Assembly (NCBI GenBank): GCA_964647905.1
Contig: CAZYJR010000043.1
Span: forward strand, 1-29,544
From: CAZYJR01 sp964647905
Lineage (GTDB): Bacteria; Desulfobacterota; DSM-4660; Desulfatiglandales; HGW-15
DNA length: 29,544 bases
Direction: 5' to 3'
Every line of letters begins with the position of its first letter. The stretch's first letter is position 1. Of the stretch, positions 15,204 through 22,964 are shown piece after piece. Under the pieces are notes generated by a model. It saw only the letters and a list, made by a program, of their open reading frames with translations, searched no databases and was not told where the DNA came from. The translations under genes and the position numbers were made by a program.

Positions 15204-15974
15204 ATGATAGTCCAGATATACGAGATTCAGACCCCCGGGGAAGCCGGGGAATGCGTGGGTCTGGGAGTGGATCACGTGGGGAGCGTGCTCCTTTCCGAGG
15301 AGGAGTGGCGGCAGCCCCTGATCAGGGAAGTGGTGACCCTGGCTGACGGGGCCGGTGCGCGGAGCACCCTTATTCCCTTGTTCAGGGATCCGGAAACCTT
15401 GTTCAAGGCACTGGACTATTACCGCCCTCACTTCGTCCACTTCTGTGATGCCCTTACCGGCCGTCACGGCCGGCTGTTGGACCCGGGCCGATTCCTGGAG
15501 CTCCATGACTCGGTGAGGAAGCGTTTCCCGCAGACGGGCATTATCCGCTCTCTCCCTGTCCCAGCGGCCGGGGGAAAAGCGCCTTTTTCCACCTTGGAGC
15601 TCGCTTCATGGTTCGAGCCGCTCACCGACATCTTTTTGACCGACACTTGGCTGGGGCGTGAACCGGTCGAGGGCTTCATCGGAATAACCGGCCGGACATG
15701 CGATTGGGAAATTGCGGCCCGCCTGGTCAAGGAAAGCCGAATCCCGGTGATACTGGCCGGAGGTCTGGGCCCGGAAAACGTTTGTGAAGGGCTGAGGGCC
15801 GTTGAGCCGGCCGGTGCGGACAGCTGCACCGGCACCAATGCCGTGGACTCCCGGGGCAGGCCGGTCCGTTTCAAAAAGGACTCGGCGCGGGTGAGGATGT
15901 TCGTAGAGCAGGTGCGCCGGGTCGAGGAGGAGATCCAGCGGCGTGAACCCCACCATGACGGCCTTTTTCCTTGA
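15204..15974 (+). CDS. TIM-barrel protein resembling phosphoribosylanthranilate isomerase (TrpF-like)
   Basis: The 256-residue protein has the beta-strand pattern of a TrpF-type (beta/alpha)8 barrel. It begins IVQIYEIQTPGEAGECVGLG followed by VDHVGSVLLS, then HFVHFCDALTGRHG at the strand where TrpF has its QLHG-like motif, and a phosphate-binding end (IPVILAGGLGPENV, then GADSCTGTNAVDSRG). True TrpF starts with a KICG-like catalytic Cys, which I do not see here, and no other trp gene is nearby. A tryptophan pathway role is therefore doubtful. GGAG lies seven to eight bases before the ATG at 15204. Its stop codon lies inside the -35 box of the next promoter. Family placement is moderate and function unknown. 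Confidence 0.6.
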   Translation: MIVQIYEIQTPGEAGECVGLGVDHVGSVLLSEEEWRQPLIREVVTLADGAGARSTLIPLFRDPETLFKALDYYRPHFVHFCDALTGRHGRLLDPGRFLELHDSVRKRFPQTGIIRSLPVPAAGGKAPFSTLELASWFEPLTDIFLTDTWLGREPVEGFIGITGRTCDWEIAARLVKESRIPVILAGGLGPENVCEGLRAVEPAGADSCTGTNAVDSRGRPVRFKKDSARVRMFVEQVRRVEEEIQRREPHHDGLFP

Positions 15975-15999
15975 CAGGGGTAGGGGGATTGTCTATAGT
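15971..15999 (+). promoter_or_regulatory. Strong sigma70-like promoter of the RsbRD-dsrMKJOP operon
   Basis: TTGACA (15971-15976), a 17-base spacer and TATAGT (15994-15999) give a perfect -35 and a five-of-six -10 at ideal spacing. The predicted start is near 16006, about 74 bases before the RsbRD gene. The -35 box contains the TGA stop of the TrpF-like gene. Confidence 0.75.
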
Positions 16000-16079
16000 C
16001 CGCAGCCGGAATTGGCCTTCTGATTCAAGGGGTTTGACGCATTAGAGGAATATCTCGGTCCGATGCATAGTTTCATCTG

Positions 16080-16643
16080 ATGAGCCTTCAAAAAATTCTT
16101 TTGGAAAAACGGGAGATGATCCATGGGCGCTGGCTGAGAGCGGTGCTCGAGACCTATCCTGAAGACGCCCGCCGCTTCCTGGGGAAGCAGAAAGACCAAT
16201 TCGCCAACCCGGTCGGGCACACGCTTTCCAAGGAGCTGGGGGAGCTGCTGGTGGGGCTTGTCAAGCGCAGAGAGCCTGAAGAGGTGGTGCCCGTTTTGGA
16301 CAGGATAGTCAGGGTCAGAGCCGTGCAGGACTTTTCACCTTCACAGAGCCTTTCCTTCCTCTTCGCACTCAAGCCGATAATAAGGGATGCAGCGGACAAG
16401 GAGATACGAGAAGGGGGCCTGGAAGGTGAGCTGGAGGCCATGGAGGCCCATATCGACGAGGTGGTCCTTTGGGCCGTGGACGTATACGTGGGTTGTCGCG
16501 AGAAGCTTTACGAGATCCGCGCGAATCAGCTCAAGAACCAGGTCTCCGGCTTGCTGCGGAGGGCCGGCCTGACCAGTGAGATTCCCTCGTGGGACTCCAC
16601 GTCCGCGGACCGGGAGAGGAATCATCCAGTGAATCCAACTTGA
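16080..16643 (+). CDS. RsbRD N-terminal domain protein, first gene of the dsr operon
   Basis: This 187-residue all-helical soluble protein matches the RsbRD N-terminal (globin-like sensor) domain family: LLEKREMIHGRWLRAVLETY near the start, DFSPSQSLSFLFALKPIIRD in the middle, and a C-terminal helical segment VYVGCREKLYEIRANQLKNQ. In Desulfobacterota such stand-alone proteins are known immediately upstream of dsrMKJOP. Their function is unknown, and a sensory or assembly role is inference. The ATG at 16080 has an in-frame TAG 12 bases upstream, so it cannot start much earlier, and it has no clear Shine-Dalgarno. It ends 16 bases before dsrM, in the same transcript. Confidence 0.82.
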   Translation: MSLQKILLEKREMIHGRWLRAVLETYPEDARRFLGKQKDQFANPVGHTLSKELGELLVGLVKRREPEEVVPVLDRIVRVRAVQDFSPSQSLSFLFALKPIIRDAADKEIREGGLEGELEAMEAHIDEVVLWAVDVYVGCREKLYEIRANQLKNQVSGLLRRAGLTSEIPSWDSTSADRERNHPVNPT

Positions 16644-16659
16644 AGCGAGGTGGCGGTCA

Positions 16660-17736
16660 ATGAACTTCGTGCTCAGCATTGTGTTCTCCATTGCAGTGGT
16701 CGTTGTACTGGTCCTGATCCCGTGGATCGGTGTCGGTGCCTTCGACCTGCGGGCCCTCTTCGGGATCGTGATACCCTACGCCGCGATCCTTGTGTTTCTG
16801 GGGGGGATCGTGGCGAAGGTGGTGGGATGGGCCCGGTCCCCGGTCCCCTTTCGCATCCCTACCACCGCGGGACAGCAGTGGAGCCTTCCCTGGATCAAAC
16901 CCAGCCGTATAGACAATCCCCAAAGCAACGCAAGCGTGGTGATCAGGATGGTCTTCGAGGTACTGCTGTTCCGGAGTCTCTTCCGGCACACCCGCATGGA
17001 ATTCCGCGAGGGCCCCAAGGTGACTTACGAGTGGGAGAAGTGGCTGTGGCTGTTCGCCCTGGCCTTTCACTACTCCTTCCTTACGGTCGTGCTGAGGCAC
17101 CTGCGCTTCTTCACAGAACCCATCCCCTTGTGCATCAAGGTGCTGGAGAGATTGGACGGTTTTCTGGAGCTGGGCATAGCACCTTTTTCCGGTTTCCAGC
17201 TCCCGGGGCTCATGCTGAGTGGGGTGGTGCTCTTGGGCGCGGTCACCCTGCTTTTCTTGAGACGCCTTCTATCAGCCCAGATTCGTTATATGTCTTTGCC
17301 GTCAGATTATTTTCCCCTTGTTTTGATCGGTGCCATTGCGTTCAGCGGCATATTGATGCGCTACCTCCTGAAGGTGGATATTGTAAGCGTGAAGGAGCTC
17401 ACCATGGGGCTGGTGAGCTTTCATCCGGCAAACCCGGAAGGCATAGGAGTCCTTTTCTACATTCACTTGTTCCTGGTGAGCGTATTGCTCGCCTATTTCC
17501 CCTTCAGCAAGCTCATGCACCTCGGGGGCGTATTCCTCAGCCCGACAAGGAACCTCTCCAACAACAGCCGGGTGGTCAGGCACGTCAATCCGTGGAACTA
17601 CCCGGTGTCGACCCACACTTACGAGGAGTACGAGGAGGAATTCAGGGACAAGATGGTGGAGGTGGGAATACCGGTGGAGAAGATGCCCGAATCCAAGGAT
17701 GAAGAGGCGCCCCAGGACGCAGAAGAAAAGGAGTAG
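16660..17736 (+). CDS. dsrM: DsrM, heme b membrane subunit of the DsrMKJOP complex
   Basis: DsrM is a NarI-like di-heme b membrane protein that exchanges electrons with the menaquinone pool and passes them to DsrK. The 358-residue protein shows about six membrane segments (roughly 2-22, 29-52, 127-148, 170-200, 210-230, 268-290). Candidate heme-ligating His pairs lie in FALAFHYSFLTVVLRHLRFF and in YIHLFLVSVLLAYFPFSKLMH. The soluble C-terminal tail (about 300-358) is rich in Glu and probably contacts DsrK. GAGGTGG lies before the ATG. The dsrK start follows two bases after its stop. Confidence 0.95.
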   Translation: MNFVLSIVFSIAVVVVLVLIPWIGVGAFDLRALFGIVIPYAAILVFLGGIVAKVVGWARSPVPFRIPTTAGQQWSLPWIKPSRIDNPQSNASVVIRMVFEVLLFRSLFRHTRMEFREGPKVTYEWEKWLWLFALAFHYSFLTVVLRHLRFFTEPIPLCIKVLERLDGFLELGIAPFSGFQLPGLMLSGVVLLGAVTLLFLRRLLSAQIRYMSLPSDYFPLVLIGAIAFSGILMRYLLKVDIVSVKELTMGLVSFHPANPEGIGVLFYIHLFLVSVLLAYFPFSKLMHLGGVFLSPTRNLSNNSRVVRHVNPWNYPVSTHTYEEYEEEFRDKMVEVGIPVEKMPESKDEEAPQDAEEKE

Positions 17737-17738
17737 TC

Positions 17739-19367
17739 ATGTCAGAAGTCCCCAAACCAGAAGAGCTCGTCAAGATCGACCATGCCCCCTCGCTCTACAA
17801 GGGGGGTGTGGGGTGGATGGACACCCCAGTCCGGATCCGGCCGGGCATAGCCTGTTACGGGGCCAAGAAGGCCAATCTGGAATACGTGGGTATGCCCAAC
17901 GCCCGGGACTGGTCCCCGCTCGAGGAGGACTGGAAGCTCCCGGAGAACTGGAAAGAGATCATCCTGGACGGCCTCAGGGAGCGCCTGGATCGATTCAGGT
18001 CCCTCAAGGTGTTCATGGACATCTGCGTCAGGTGCGGGGCCTGTGCGGACAAGTGCCATTTCTTTATCGGCGGGGGGGACCCCAAGAACATGCCCGTGCT
18101 GAGGGCGGAGCTGCTCCGCTCGGTCTACCGCAAGGAGTACAGCACCGCGGGCAGGATCATGGGGAAATTCGCAGGGGCGCGGGAGCTGACCATAGACGTT
18201 CTCAAGGAGTGGTGGTACTACTTTTTCCAGTGCACCGAGTGCCGCCGGTGTTCCTTGTTCTGCCCTTACGGTATAGATACCGCCGAGATCACCATAATCG
18301 GCAGGGAGCTCCTGAACCTCCTGGGGCTCAACACGGACTGGATCTCCGCGCCGGTGGCAAACTGCTACAGGACCGGGAACCATCTGGGGATTCAACCCCA
18401 CGCCTACAAGGACATGATAGATTTCTTCTGCGAGGATATCGAGGAGATAACAGGGATCCGTCCCAACCCCAGCCTTAACCGCAAGGGGGCGGAAATCCTC
18501 TTCATCACCCCGTCGGGTGATGTGTTCGCCGATCCCGGGACCTATACGGCCATGGGGTATCTCATGCTGTTCCATTATTTGGAGAGCCTGGGCCTGGACA
18601 TCACCTGGAGCACGTATGCGAGCGAGGGGGGGAACTTCGGGTTCTTCACCAGCCATGAGATGGCCAAGCGGCTGAACGCCAAGATGTACGCCGAGGCCGA
18701 GCGTCTGGGAGTCAAGTGGATACTGGGAGGGGAGTGCGGCCACATGTGGCGGGTCATCCACCAGTACATGGACACCTTCAACGGACCGGCCGACTTCCTG
18801 GAGCAGCCGGTCTCACCGGTAACCGGTACCAAGTTCGAGAACGCCGCCTCCACTAAGATGGTGCACATCACGGAGTTCACCGCAGACCTGATCAAGCACA
18901 ACAAGCTCAAGCTGGACAAGAGCAGGAACGACAAACAGGTGGTGACATTCCACGATTCATGCAATCCCGCAAGGGGTATGGGCATTCTTGAAGAACCCCG
19001 CTATGTAATAAAGAATGTGTGCAATAATTTTTATGAGATGCCCGAGAACACCATACGAGAGCAGACCTTTTGCTGCGGGAGCGGCGCCGGGCTGAACGCA
19101 GGGGAGAACCTGGAGCTCCGGATGAGGGGCGGCCTCCCCAGGGCCAACGCGGTGCGGCACGTCCACGGGAAGCACGGGGTGAACATGATGGCCTGTATTT
19201 GCGCCATAGACCGTGCGGCCCTCCCGGCGCTCATGGAGTACTGGGTACCTGAGGTGGATATCTCGGGCGTGCACGAGCTGGTGGGAAACGCCTTAATTTT
19301 GGAAGGGGAGAAGGAGCGTACCATGGATCTGCGCAGCGAGCCTCTCCCCGGCATGGAGGAAGAATAG
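17739..19367 (+). CDS. dsrK: DsrK, HdrD-like iron-sulfur subunit of DsrMKJOP
   Basis: DsrK is the cytoplasmic catalytic subunit, related to heterodisulfide reductase HdrD, and is thought to reduce or oxidise the DsrC trisulfide/disulfide. In the 542 residues are two [4Fe-4S] ferredoxin motifs (Cys96, 99, 102, 106 in CVRCGACADKCHF; Cys165, 168, 171, 175 in CTECRRCSLFCPYG). Two CCG-type regions bind the noncanonical cluster: ILGGECGHMWR with FHDSCNPARGMG, and CCGSGAGLNAGE at Cys445/446. All expected ligands appear present. AAGGAG lies five bases before the ATG. It sits tightly between dsrM and dsrJ. Confidence 0.96.
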   Translation: MSEVPKPEELVKIDHAPSLYKGGVGWMDTPVRIRPGIACYGAKKANLEYVGMPNARDWSPLEEDWKLPENWKEIILDGLRERLDRFRSLKVFMDICVRCGACADKCHFFIGGGDPKNMPVLRAELLRSVYRKEYSTAGRIMGKFAGARELTIDVLKEWWYYFFQCTECRRCSLFCPYGIDTAEITIIGRELLNLLGLNTDWISAPVANCYRTGNHLGIQPHAYKDMIDFFCEDIEEITGIRPNPSLNRKGAEILFITPSGDVFADPGTYTAMGYLMLFHYLESLGLDITWSTYASEGGNFGFFTSHEMAKRLNAKMYAEAERLGVKWILGGECGHMWRVIHQYMDTFNGPADFLEQPVSPVTGTKFENAASTKMVHITEFTADLIKHNKLKLDKSRNDKQVVTFHDSCNPARGMGILEEPRYVIKNVCNNFYEMPENTIREQTFCCGSGAGLNAGENLELRMRGGLPRANAVRHVHGKHGVNMMACICAIDRAALPALMEYWVPEVDISGVHELVGNALILEGEKERTMDLRSEPLPGMEEE

Positions 19368-19368
19368 G

Positions 19369-19758
19369 ATGTACGACGGCGGCAAGATCATCACGGGGCT
19401 CGTGATCGGCTTGGCTCTCCTGCTTTTTCCGTTCTTCTACACGGCCGGCAAGGCCTCCCGCGCACCGGAGCTGGAGTTGACCGAGAAGGCCAAGGAAGCA
19501 GAGAAATGCATCGAATCCACGGCTTTTATGAAGACCGGGCACATGAAGATCCTGGATGAATGGCGGGATGAAGTGGTTCGGGACGCAGAGCGCTACTACA
19601 AGAGTTCGCTCACAGGGGATGTCCACTACAAGAGCCTTCAGGTCACCTGCCTCGAGTGCCATTCCAATAAGAGCAAGTTCTGCGACAGGTGCCATGACTA
19701 CGCTGGGGTGGAGCCCTACTGCTGGGATTGCCACTTGGAGCCGGAGGAGAGCCAGTGA
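19369..19758 (+). CDS. dsrJ: DsrJ, triheme periplasmic cytochrome c of DsrMKJOP
   Basis: DsrJ is a small periplasmic triheme cytochrome c. The 129-residue protein has one N-terminal signal-anchor segment (about 7-27) and three CXXCH heme sites: CLECH (94-98), CDRCH (105-109) and CWDCH (118-122). All three fall in the last 36 residues, with a His- and Cys-poor helical middle part. In characterised DsrJ one heme has an unusual His/Cys axial ligation. A candidate Cys outside the heme motifs is the one in EAEKCIEST (about residue 46). It starts one base after the dsrK stop and its TGA overlaps the dsrO ATG. Confidence 0.95.
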   Translation: MYDGGKIITGLVIGLALLLFPFFYTAGKASRAPELELTEKAKEAEKCIESTAFMKTGHMKILDEWRDEVVRDAERYYKSSLTGDVHYKSLQVTCLECHSNKSKFCDRCHDYAGVEPYCWDCHLEPEESQ

Positions 19759-20552
19759 TGGGTATGAACCGTAGAGAATTCCTGAAGATCGCCGGTCTCT
19801 CGACCCTGGTGGGGCTGGGAGGGAAATCGGCATTCGAGTTGCTCGCGCCCGGGGAGCTTGAAGCAAGGGAGGTCCCACTCACCAGGGGAAAGACCTGGGG
19901 AATGGTCGTGGACATGACCAAGATGGACCGGCCTTTGATGGAAAAATGTATTGATGCATGCCACAGGTTTCACAATGTGCCCAATATCGACGACCCCGAG
20001 GAGGAGATCAAGTGGATCTGGACGGAAACCTATGAGCATGCCTTCCCGGGTACCGAGAGCGGTTACATGGGCGAGGAGATCAAGGACATGGAGTTCCTTG
20101 TCCTCTGCAACCACTGTACCAACCCCCCCTGTGTGAGGGTCTGTCCGACCAAGGCCACCTTTAAGCGGGACGACGGTGTCGTCATGATGGACATGCACAG
20201 GTGCATCGGGTGCCGCTTTTGCATGGCCGCTTGCCCGTACGGCTCCCGGAGCTTCAATTGGGGGGACCCGAGGAAGGCCCCGGCCGAGCTCAACCCGGGG
20301 TTCCCTACAAACAGGGAGTACCCTACGCGCAGCAAGGGAGTGGTGGAGAAATGCAACTTCTGCGCTGAGCGGCTGGCCAAGGGCGAACTCCCGGTTTGCG
20401 TGGAAGCGGCCAACGAGGAGGCTGAAGGGGCCATGATCTTCGGTGACCTCGGGGATTCGGAATCGGAGATCAGGGAGTTCCTGCGGGAGAACTACACCAT
20501 CCGGCGGAAACCCGAGCTGGGCACCGAGCCCAACGTTTTCTACGTGATATGA
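19758..20552 (+). CDS. dsrO: DsrO, periplasmic ferredoxin-like iron-sulfur subunit of DsrMKJOP
   Basis: DsrO is exported folded by the Tat pathway. The N-terminus MGMNRREFLKIAGLSTLVG carries a twin-arginine motif. The 264-residue protein holds four Cys-rich blocks typical of NrfC/DmsB-type proteins: CIDACHRF, CNHCTNPPCVRVCPTK, CIGCRFCMAACPYG and CNFCAERLAKGELPVCVEA. It should bind several [4Fe-4S] clusters and pass electrons between DsrJ and DsrP. I chose the ATG at 19758 because it overlaps the dsrJ stop (TGATG) with GGAGGAG upstream. A second ATG two codons later is also possible. Confidence 0.95.
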   Translation: MGMNRREFLKIAGLSTLVGLGGKSAFELLAPGELEAREVPLTRGKTWGMVVDMTKMDRPLMEKCIDACHRFHNVPNIDDPEEEIKWIWTETYEHAFPGTESGYMGEEIKDMEFLVLCNHCTNPPCVRVCPTKATFKRDDGVVMMDMHRCIGCRFCMAACPYGSRSFNWGDPRKAPAELNPGFPTNREYPTRSKGVVEKCNFCAERLAKGELPVCVEAANEEAEGAMIFGDLGDSESEIREFLRENYTIRRKPELGTEPNVFYVI

Positions 20553-20559
20553 GGTCGAT

Positions 20560-21723
20560 ATGTTAGAGAAGGCAATCAAGGGAAATCAGGCGTACTGGGG
20601 ATGGTTGGTCTTCCTCCTGGCGATTATGGGGCTGGGATTCGGTCTCTACCTGTGGCAGTACTTCGTCGGCCTGAAGATCACCGGGATGAGCAGGGATGTC
20701 TCGTGGGGGTTCTATATCGGCCAGCTAACCTACTTCGTCGGTGTTGCAGCAGGAGGGGTCATGGTGGTCCTTCCATACTATATCCACGACTACAAGGCCT
20801 TCGGCCGGATCACCATCCTGGGGGAATGCCTGGCCATAGCCGCAGTGGTGATGTGCGGTCTGTTTGTGTTCGTTGACCTTGGCAACCCGGTGCGCGTCCT
20901 GAACCTGGTGCTCCATCCCTCCCCCACTTCGATTTTGTTCTGGGATTTCATCGTGTTGAATGGCTACCTCCTGCTGAACGTGGTGATAGGTTGGAACGTG
21001 CTCAGCGCCGAGAGGAAAGGTGTTCAGTACGCAAAGTGGGTAAAGGTCCTCGCCTATGTCTCCATCCCGTGGGCCTTCAGCATTCATACGGTGACCGCCT
21101 TTCTGTATGCGGGCCTTCCCGGCCGCCACTACTGGCTCACCGCCATCATGGCGGCAAGGTTTCTCTCCTCGGCGTTCGCCTCGGGCCCGGCCCTGCTCCT
21201 ACTGTTTTGCCTGATAGTGCGCAAGCTCACCCGGTTCGACCCGGGCAGGGAGCAGATGCGCACGCTGGGGGGCATCGTGGCCTATGCCTTCATAATAAAC
21301 GTCTTCTTCTTCCTGCTCGAGATCTTTACCGCGTTCTACAGCCAGATACCGGGCCATATGCACAGCATAGAGTACTTGTTCGTGGGCCTGGAGGGGCATA
21401 CCAATCTGGTGCCCTGGATGTGGACGGCCACCGGGTTCGCCGTGGTGGCCTTGGTGCTCCTGATCGTGCCGGCCACCAGGCGCAAGGAGGACACACTGGC
21501 GGTTGCCTGTGCCGCGGTGATCATCTCCACCTGGATCGACAAGGGGTTCGGCCTGGTCATCGGCGGTTTCACGCCCAACCCGTTCGAAAGGGTGACCGTC
21601 TACTGGCCTACCACCCCGGAGGTGTTGATCTCGGCGGCCATTTGGGCGACGGGGTTTTTCCTTCTTACGGTGCTCTACAAGATCGTCGTGGGCGTCAAGG
21701 AGGAGGCTGCCGGGATATCGTAA
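20560..21723 (+). CDS. dsrP: DsrP, NrfD-like membrane subunit of DsrMKJOP
   Basis: DsrP is an integral membrane protein of the NrfD/PsrC family that interacts with quinones and pairs with DsrO. The 387-residue protein is almost wholly hydrophobic, with about ten membrane segments. Recognisable parts are the opening GWLVFLLAIMGLGFGLYLWQ, the loop ITGMSRDVSWGFYIGQLTYF, the segment VFVDLGNPVRVLNLVLHPSP and the C-terminal GGFTPNPFERVTVYWPT. No redox cofactor motif is expected or seen. GAGGT lies a few bases before the ATG. It is the last gene of the operon and I see no strong terminator directly after it. Confidence 0.95.
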   Translation: MLEKAIKGNQAYWGWLVFLLAIMGLGFGLYLWQYFVGLKITGMSRDVSWGFYIGQLTYFVGVAAGGVMVVLPYYIHDYKAFGRITILGECLAIAAVVMCGLFVFVDLGNPVRVLNLVLHPSPTSILFWDFIVLNGYLLLNVVIGWNVLSAERKGVQYAKWVKVLAYVSIPWAFSIHTVTAFLYAGLPGRHYWLTAIMAARFLSSAFASGPALLLLFCLIVRKLTRFDPGREQMRTLGGIVAYAFIINVFFFLLEIFTAFYSQIPGHMHSIEYLFVGLEGHTNLVPWMWTATGFAVVALVLLIVPATRRKEDTLAVACAAVIISTWIDKGFGLVIGGFTPNPFERVTVYWPTTPEVLISAAIWATGFFLLTVLYKIVVGVKEEAAGIS

Positions 21724-21761
21724 CATGCCGCACAGGGGGGCTTTTTCAGGAGAAATAGGGC

Positions 21762-21790
21762 TTGACACACCCGGACTACTCTGTTAAATG
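21762..21790 (+). promoter_or_regulatory. Promoter for the ferredoxin gene
   Basis: TTGACA (21762-21767), a 17-base spacer and TAAATG (21785-21790) predict a start near 21797 and a leader of about 90 bases. The leader contains a hairpin (21802-21818, CGCCTCCC with GGGAGGTG). The ferredoxin can thus be expressed apart from dsrMKJOP. Confidence 0.6.
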
Positions 21791-21886
21791 GTGCCCTGTC
21801 GCCTCCCAGGGGAGGTGTTATGCTGCTGTAACCGGCTGGAATTGCCCGGATATTTAAATCATCTTACAATATGGGAGGAAATACAG

Positions 21887-22075
21887 ATGGCGTGGGAAGT
21901 TGTAGTCGACAAAGACAAGTGTGAAGGCTGCGAAGAGTGCGTCGAGGTCTGCCCGGTGGATGTGTTTGAAATGGTGGACGGGAAGTCTGAGCCTGTCAAT
22001 GCCGAGGAGTGCCTCGGTTGCGAGAGCTGCGTGGAAGTCTGCGAGACAGAGGCCATCACCGTGACCGAAGTCTAG
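21887..22075 (+). CDS. Small 2x[4Fe-4S] ferredoxin
   Basis: This is a 62-residue soluble electron carrier with two Cys motifs: CEGCEECVEVCP (about residues 12-23) and CLGCESCVEVCE (about 43-54). Each supplies ligands for one [4Fe-4S] cluster in the usual crossed pattern. The second motif lacks the usual Pro after its last Cys, which is a minor variation. The protein is strongly acidic, rich in Glu and Asp. GGAGG lies eight bases before the ATG at 21887, which overrides the longer frame from 21788 that lies on the promoter. Ferredoxins next to dsrMKJOP are common in sulfate reducers. The specific partner is unknown. Confidence 0.93.
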   Translation: MAWEVVVDKDKCEGCEECVEVCPVDVFEMVDGKSEPVNAEECLGCESCVEVCETEAITVTEV

Positions 22076-22098
22076 TCTTACTCAGTCCGCTTCAACGT

Positions 22099-22138
22099 AA
22101 AAGGCGCCGCCTGCCACGAAAAGCAGGCGGCGCCTTTT
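22099..22138. terminator. Bidirectional intrinsic terminator
   Basis: A perfect 16-bp inverted repeat (22099-22114 with 22123-22138, AAAAGGCGCCGCCTGC) encloses an eight-base loop. The stem ends in A and T runs on either side, so it can stop transcription in both directions. It sits between the convergent ferredoxin and cytochrome c3 genes. Confidence 0.93.
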
Positions 22139-22167
22139 GGATCGTACTCATATGTCAGACTAAGAGC

Positions 22168-22572
22168 TTATTCGTGGCAGCCGTTGCACTTACGAAAAGG
22201 AGCGTTCTTGTTGCCTTCCTTGTAGGCGTCTTTGTGACACTCCTTACAGTTTTTGTGGTAGGCAAGTTGAAGCTTCAAGATGTTTCCTTCGCTTTTCTCG
22301 TAGTCATGGCACTCTGAGCATTGCTGGACCGGATCCCCTTCCTTCCACACGTTCTCGCCGTCCTCGTAGACGTGGTGGCAGCTCTCACAAGCCGCTTCAT
22401 AGTCTTCCACGTGCTTCTTGTGGGTTAGCTTGACCGGCCCCTTCTTGTCCGATGCGTAGCCCTCGTTGCTGATACTGACTTCGTCCGGTACGTCCGCGGC
22501 TGTCAAAGCCCCTCCAAAGATGAGGGCGGCGCCTGCTACGACGAGTAGAGCCAAGAGAGAAAACTTCTTCAT
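22168..22572 (-). CDS. Tetraheme cytochrome c3 (class III), periplasmic
   Basis: This 134-residue exported cytochrome has a signal peptide (about 1-25, MKKFSLLALLVV, then GGALTA). Four heme attachment sites follow: CESCH (62-66), CSECH (85-89), CKECH (109-113) and CNGCH (129-133), as in class III cytochrome c3. Upstream His residues (KLTHKKHVEDY, the His after the first motif, and LAYHKNC) can serve as the distal axial ligands. In sulfate reducers such proteins accept electrons from periplasmic hydrogenases or formate dehydrogenases and feed membrane complexes. AAGGAGGTGA lies eight bases before the ATG, a very strong ribosome site that suggests abundant protein. Confidence 0.93.
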   Translation of the reverse strand: MKKFSLLALLVVAGAALIFGGALTAADVPDEVSISNEGYASDKKGPVKLTHKKHVEDYEAACESCHHVYEDGENVWKEGDPVQQCSECHDYEKSEGNILKLQLAYHKNCKECHKDAYKEGNKNAPFRKCNGCHE

Positions 22573-22672
22573 CTAACGGTTCACCTCCTTTCCTTGAGAC
22601 TCAGCCGAGCACCTGGGCTCTCCTGATTTCTTATCCGCCCCCTGCCGTAAACCGGCTGGTAGCGTAACAAAA

Positions 22673-22702
22673 ACTATAGTAAAGAGCGCAAGCCCTTGTC
22701 AA
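22673..22702 (-). promoter_or_regulatory. Promoter for the cytochrome c3 gene
   Basis: On the minus strand, TTGACA (22702 to 22697), an 18-base spacer and TATAGT (22678 to 22673) predict a start near 22666 and a leader of about 94 bases. The boxes are strong. They begin just after the hypC stop codon. Confidence 0.75.
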
Positions 22703-22715
22703 GAAAGAAAACCCG

Positions 22716-22964
22716 CTACTCGGGGTCCTTGCTCCCAGGGTCTTGGCCGAGCCTGGAGACCGCCTCGCGCAGCAGGCTGAGGCTCTGAAGGGCCTCCTGT
22801 TCGTCGATTCGATGAATGGCGAACCCGGCATGGACTATGACATAGTCCCCCACGCAGGCGTCTTCCTGGAGCAGCAGACTCACCTTGCGCTGCGTACCGC
22901 CCATATCCACTACGCCCATACCGTCTTGGACTTCAATCAGCTTTGCGGGCACCGCCAGGCACAT
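22716..22964 (-). CDS. hypC: HypC/HypG-family hydrogenase assembly chaperone
   Basis: The protein is a small (82-residue) chaperone that carries the Fe(CN)2CO group with HypD and delivers it to the large subunit of [NiFe] hydrogenase. It starts with the family signature MCLAVPAKLIEV, in which Cys2 is essential, followed by VVDMGGTQRKVSL and the conserved GDYVIVHAGFAIHRID. The last 15 or so residues are a charged extension. AGGAGG lies five bases before the ATG. Its start overlaps the upstream protease gene by 32 bases, so the two are co-transcribed. Confidence 0.93.
   Translation of the reverse strand: MCLAVPAKLIEVQDGMGVVDMGGTQRKVSLLLQEDACVGDYVIVHAGFAIHRIDEQEALQSLSLLREAVSRLGQDPGSKDPE

Noticed and set aside
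21830..22659. Shared 10-base word AACCGGCTGG in the leaders of the ferredoxin (21830-21839) and cytochrome c3 (22650-22659) genes
   Set aside because: It lies in the same absolute orientation although the genes are opposite, and such a match is plausible by chance in GC-rich leaders.
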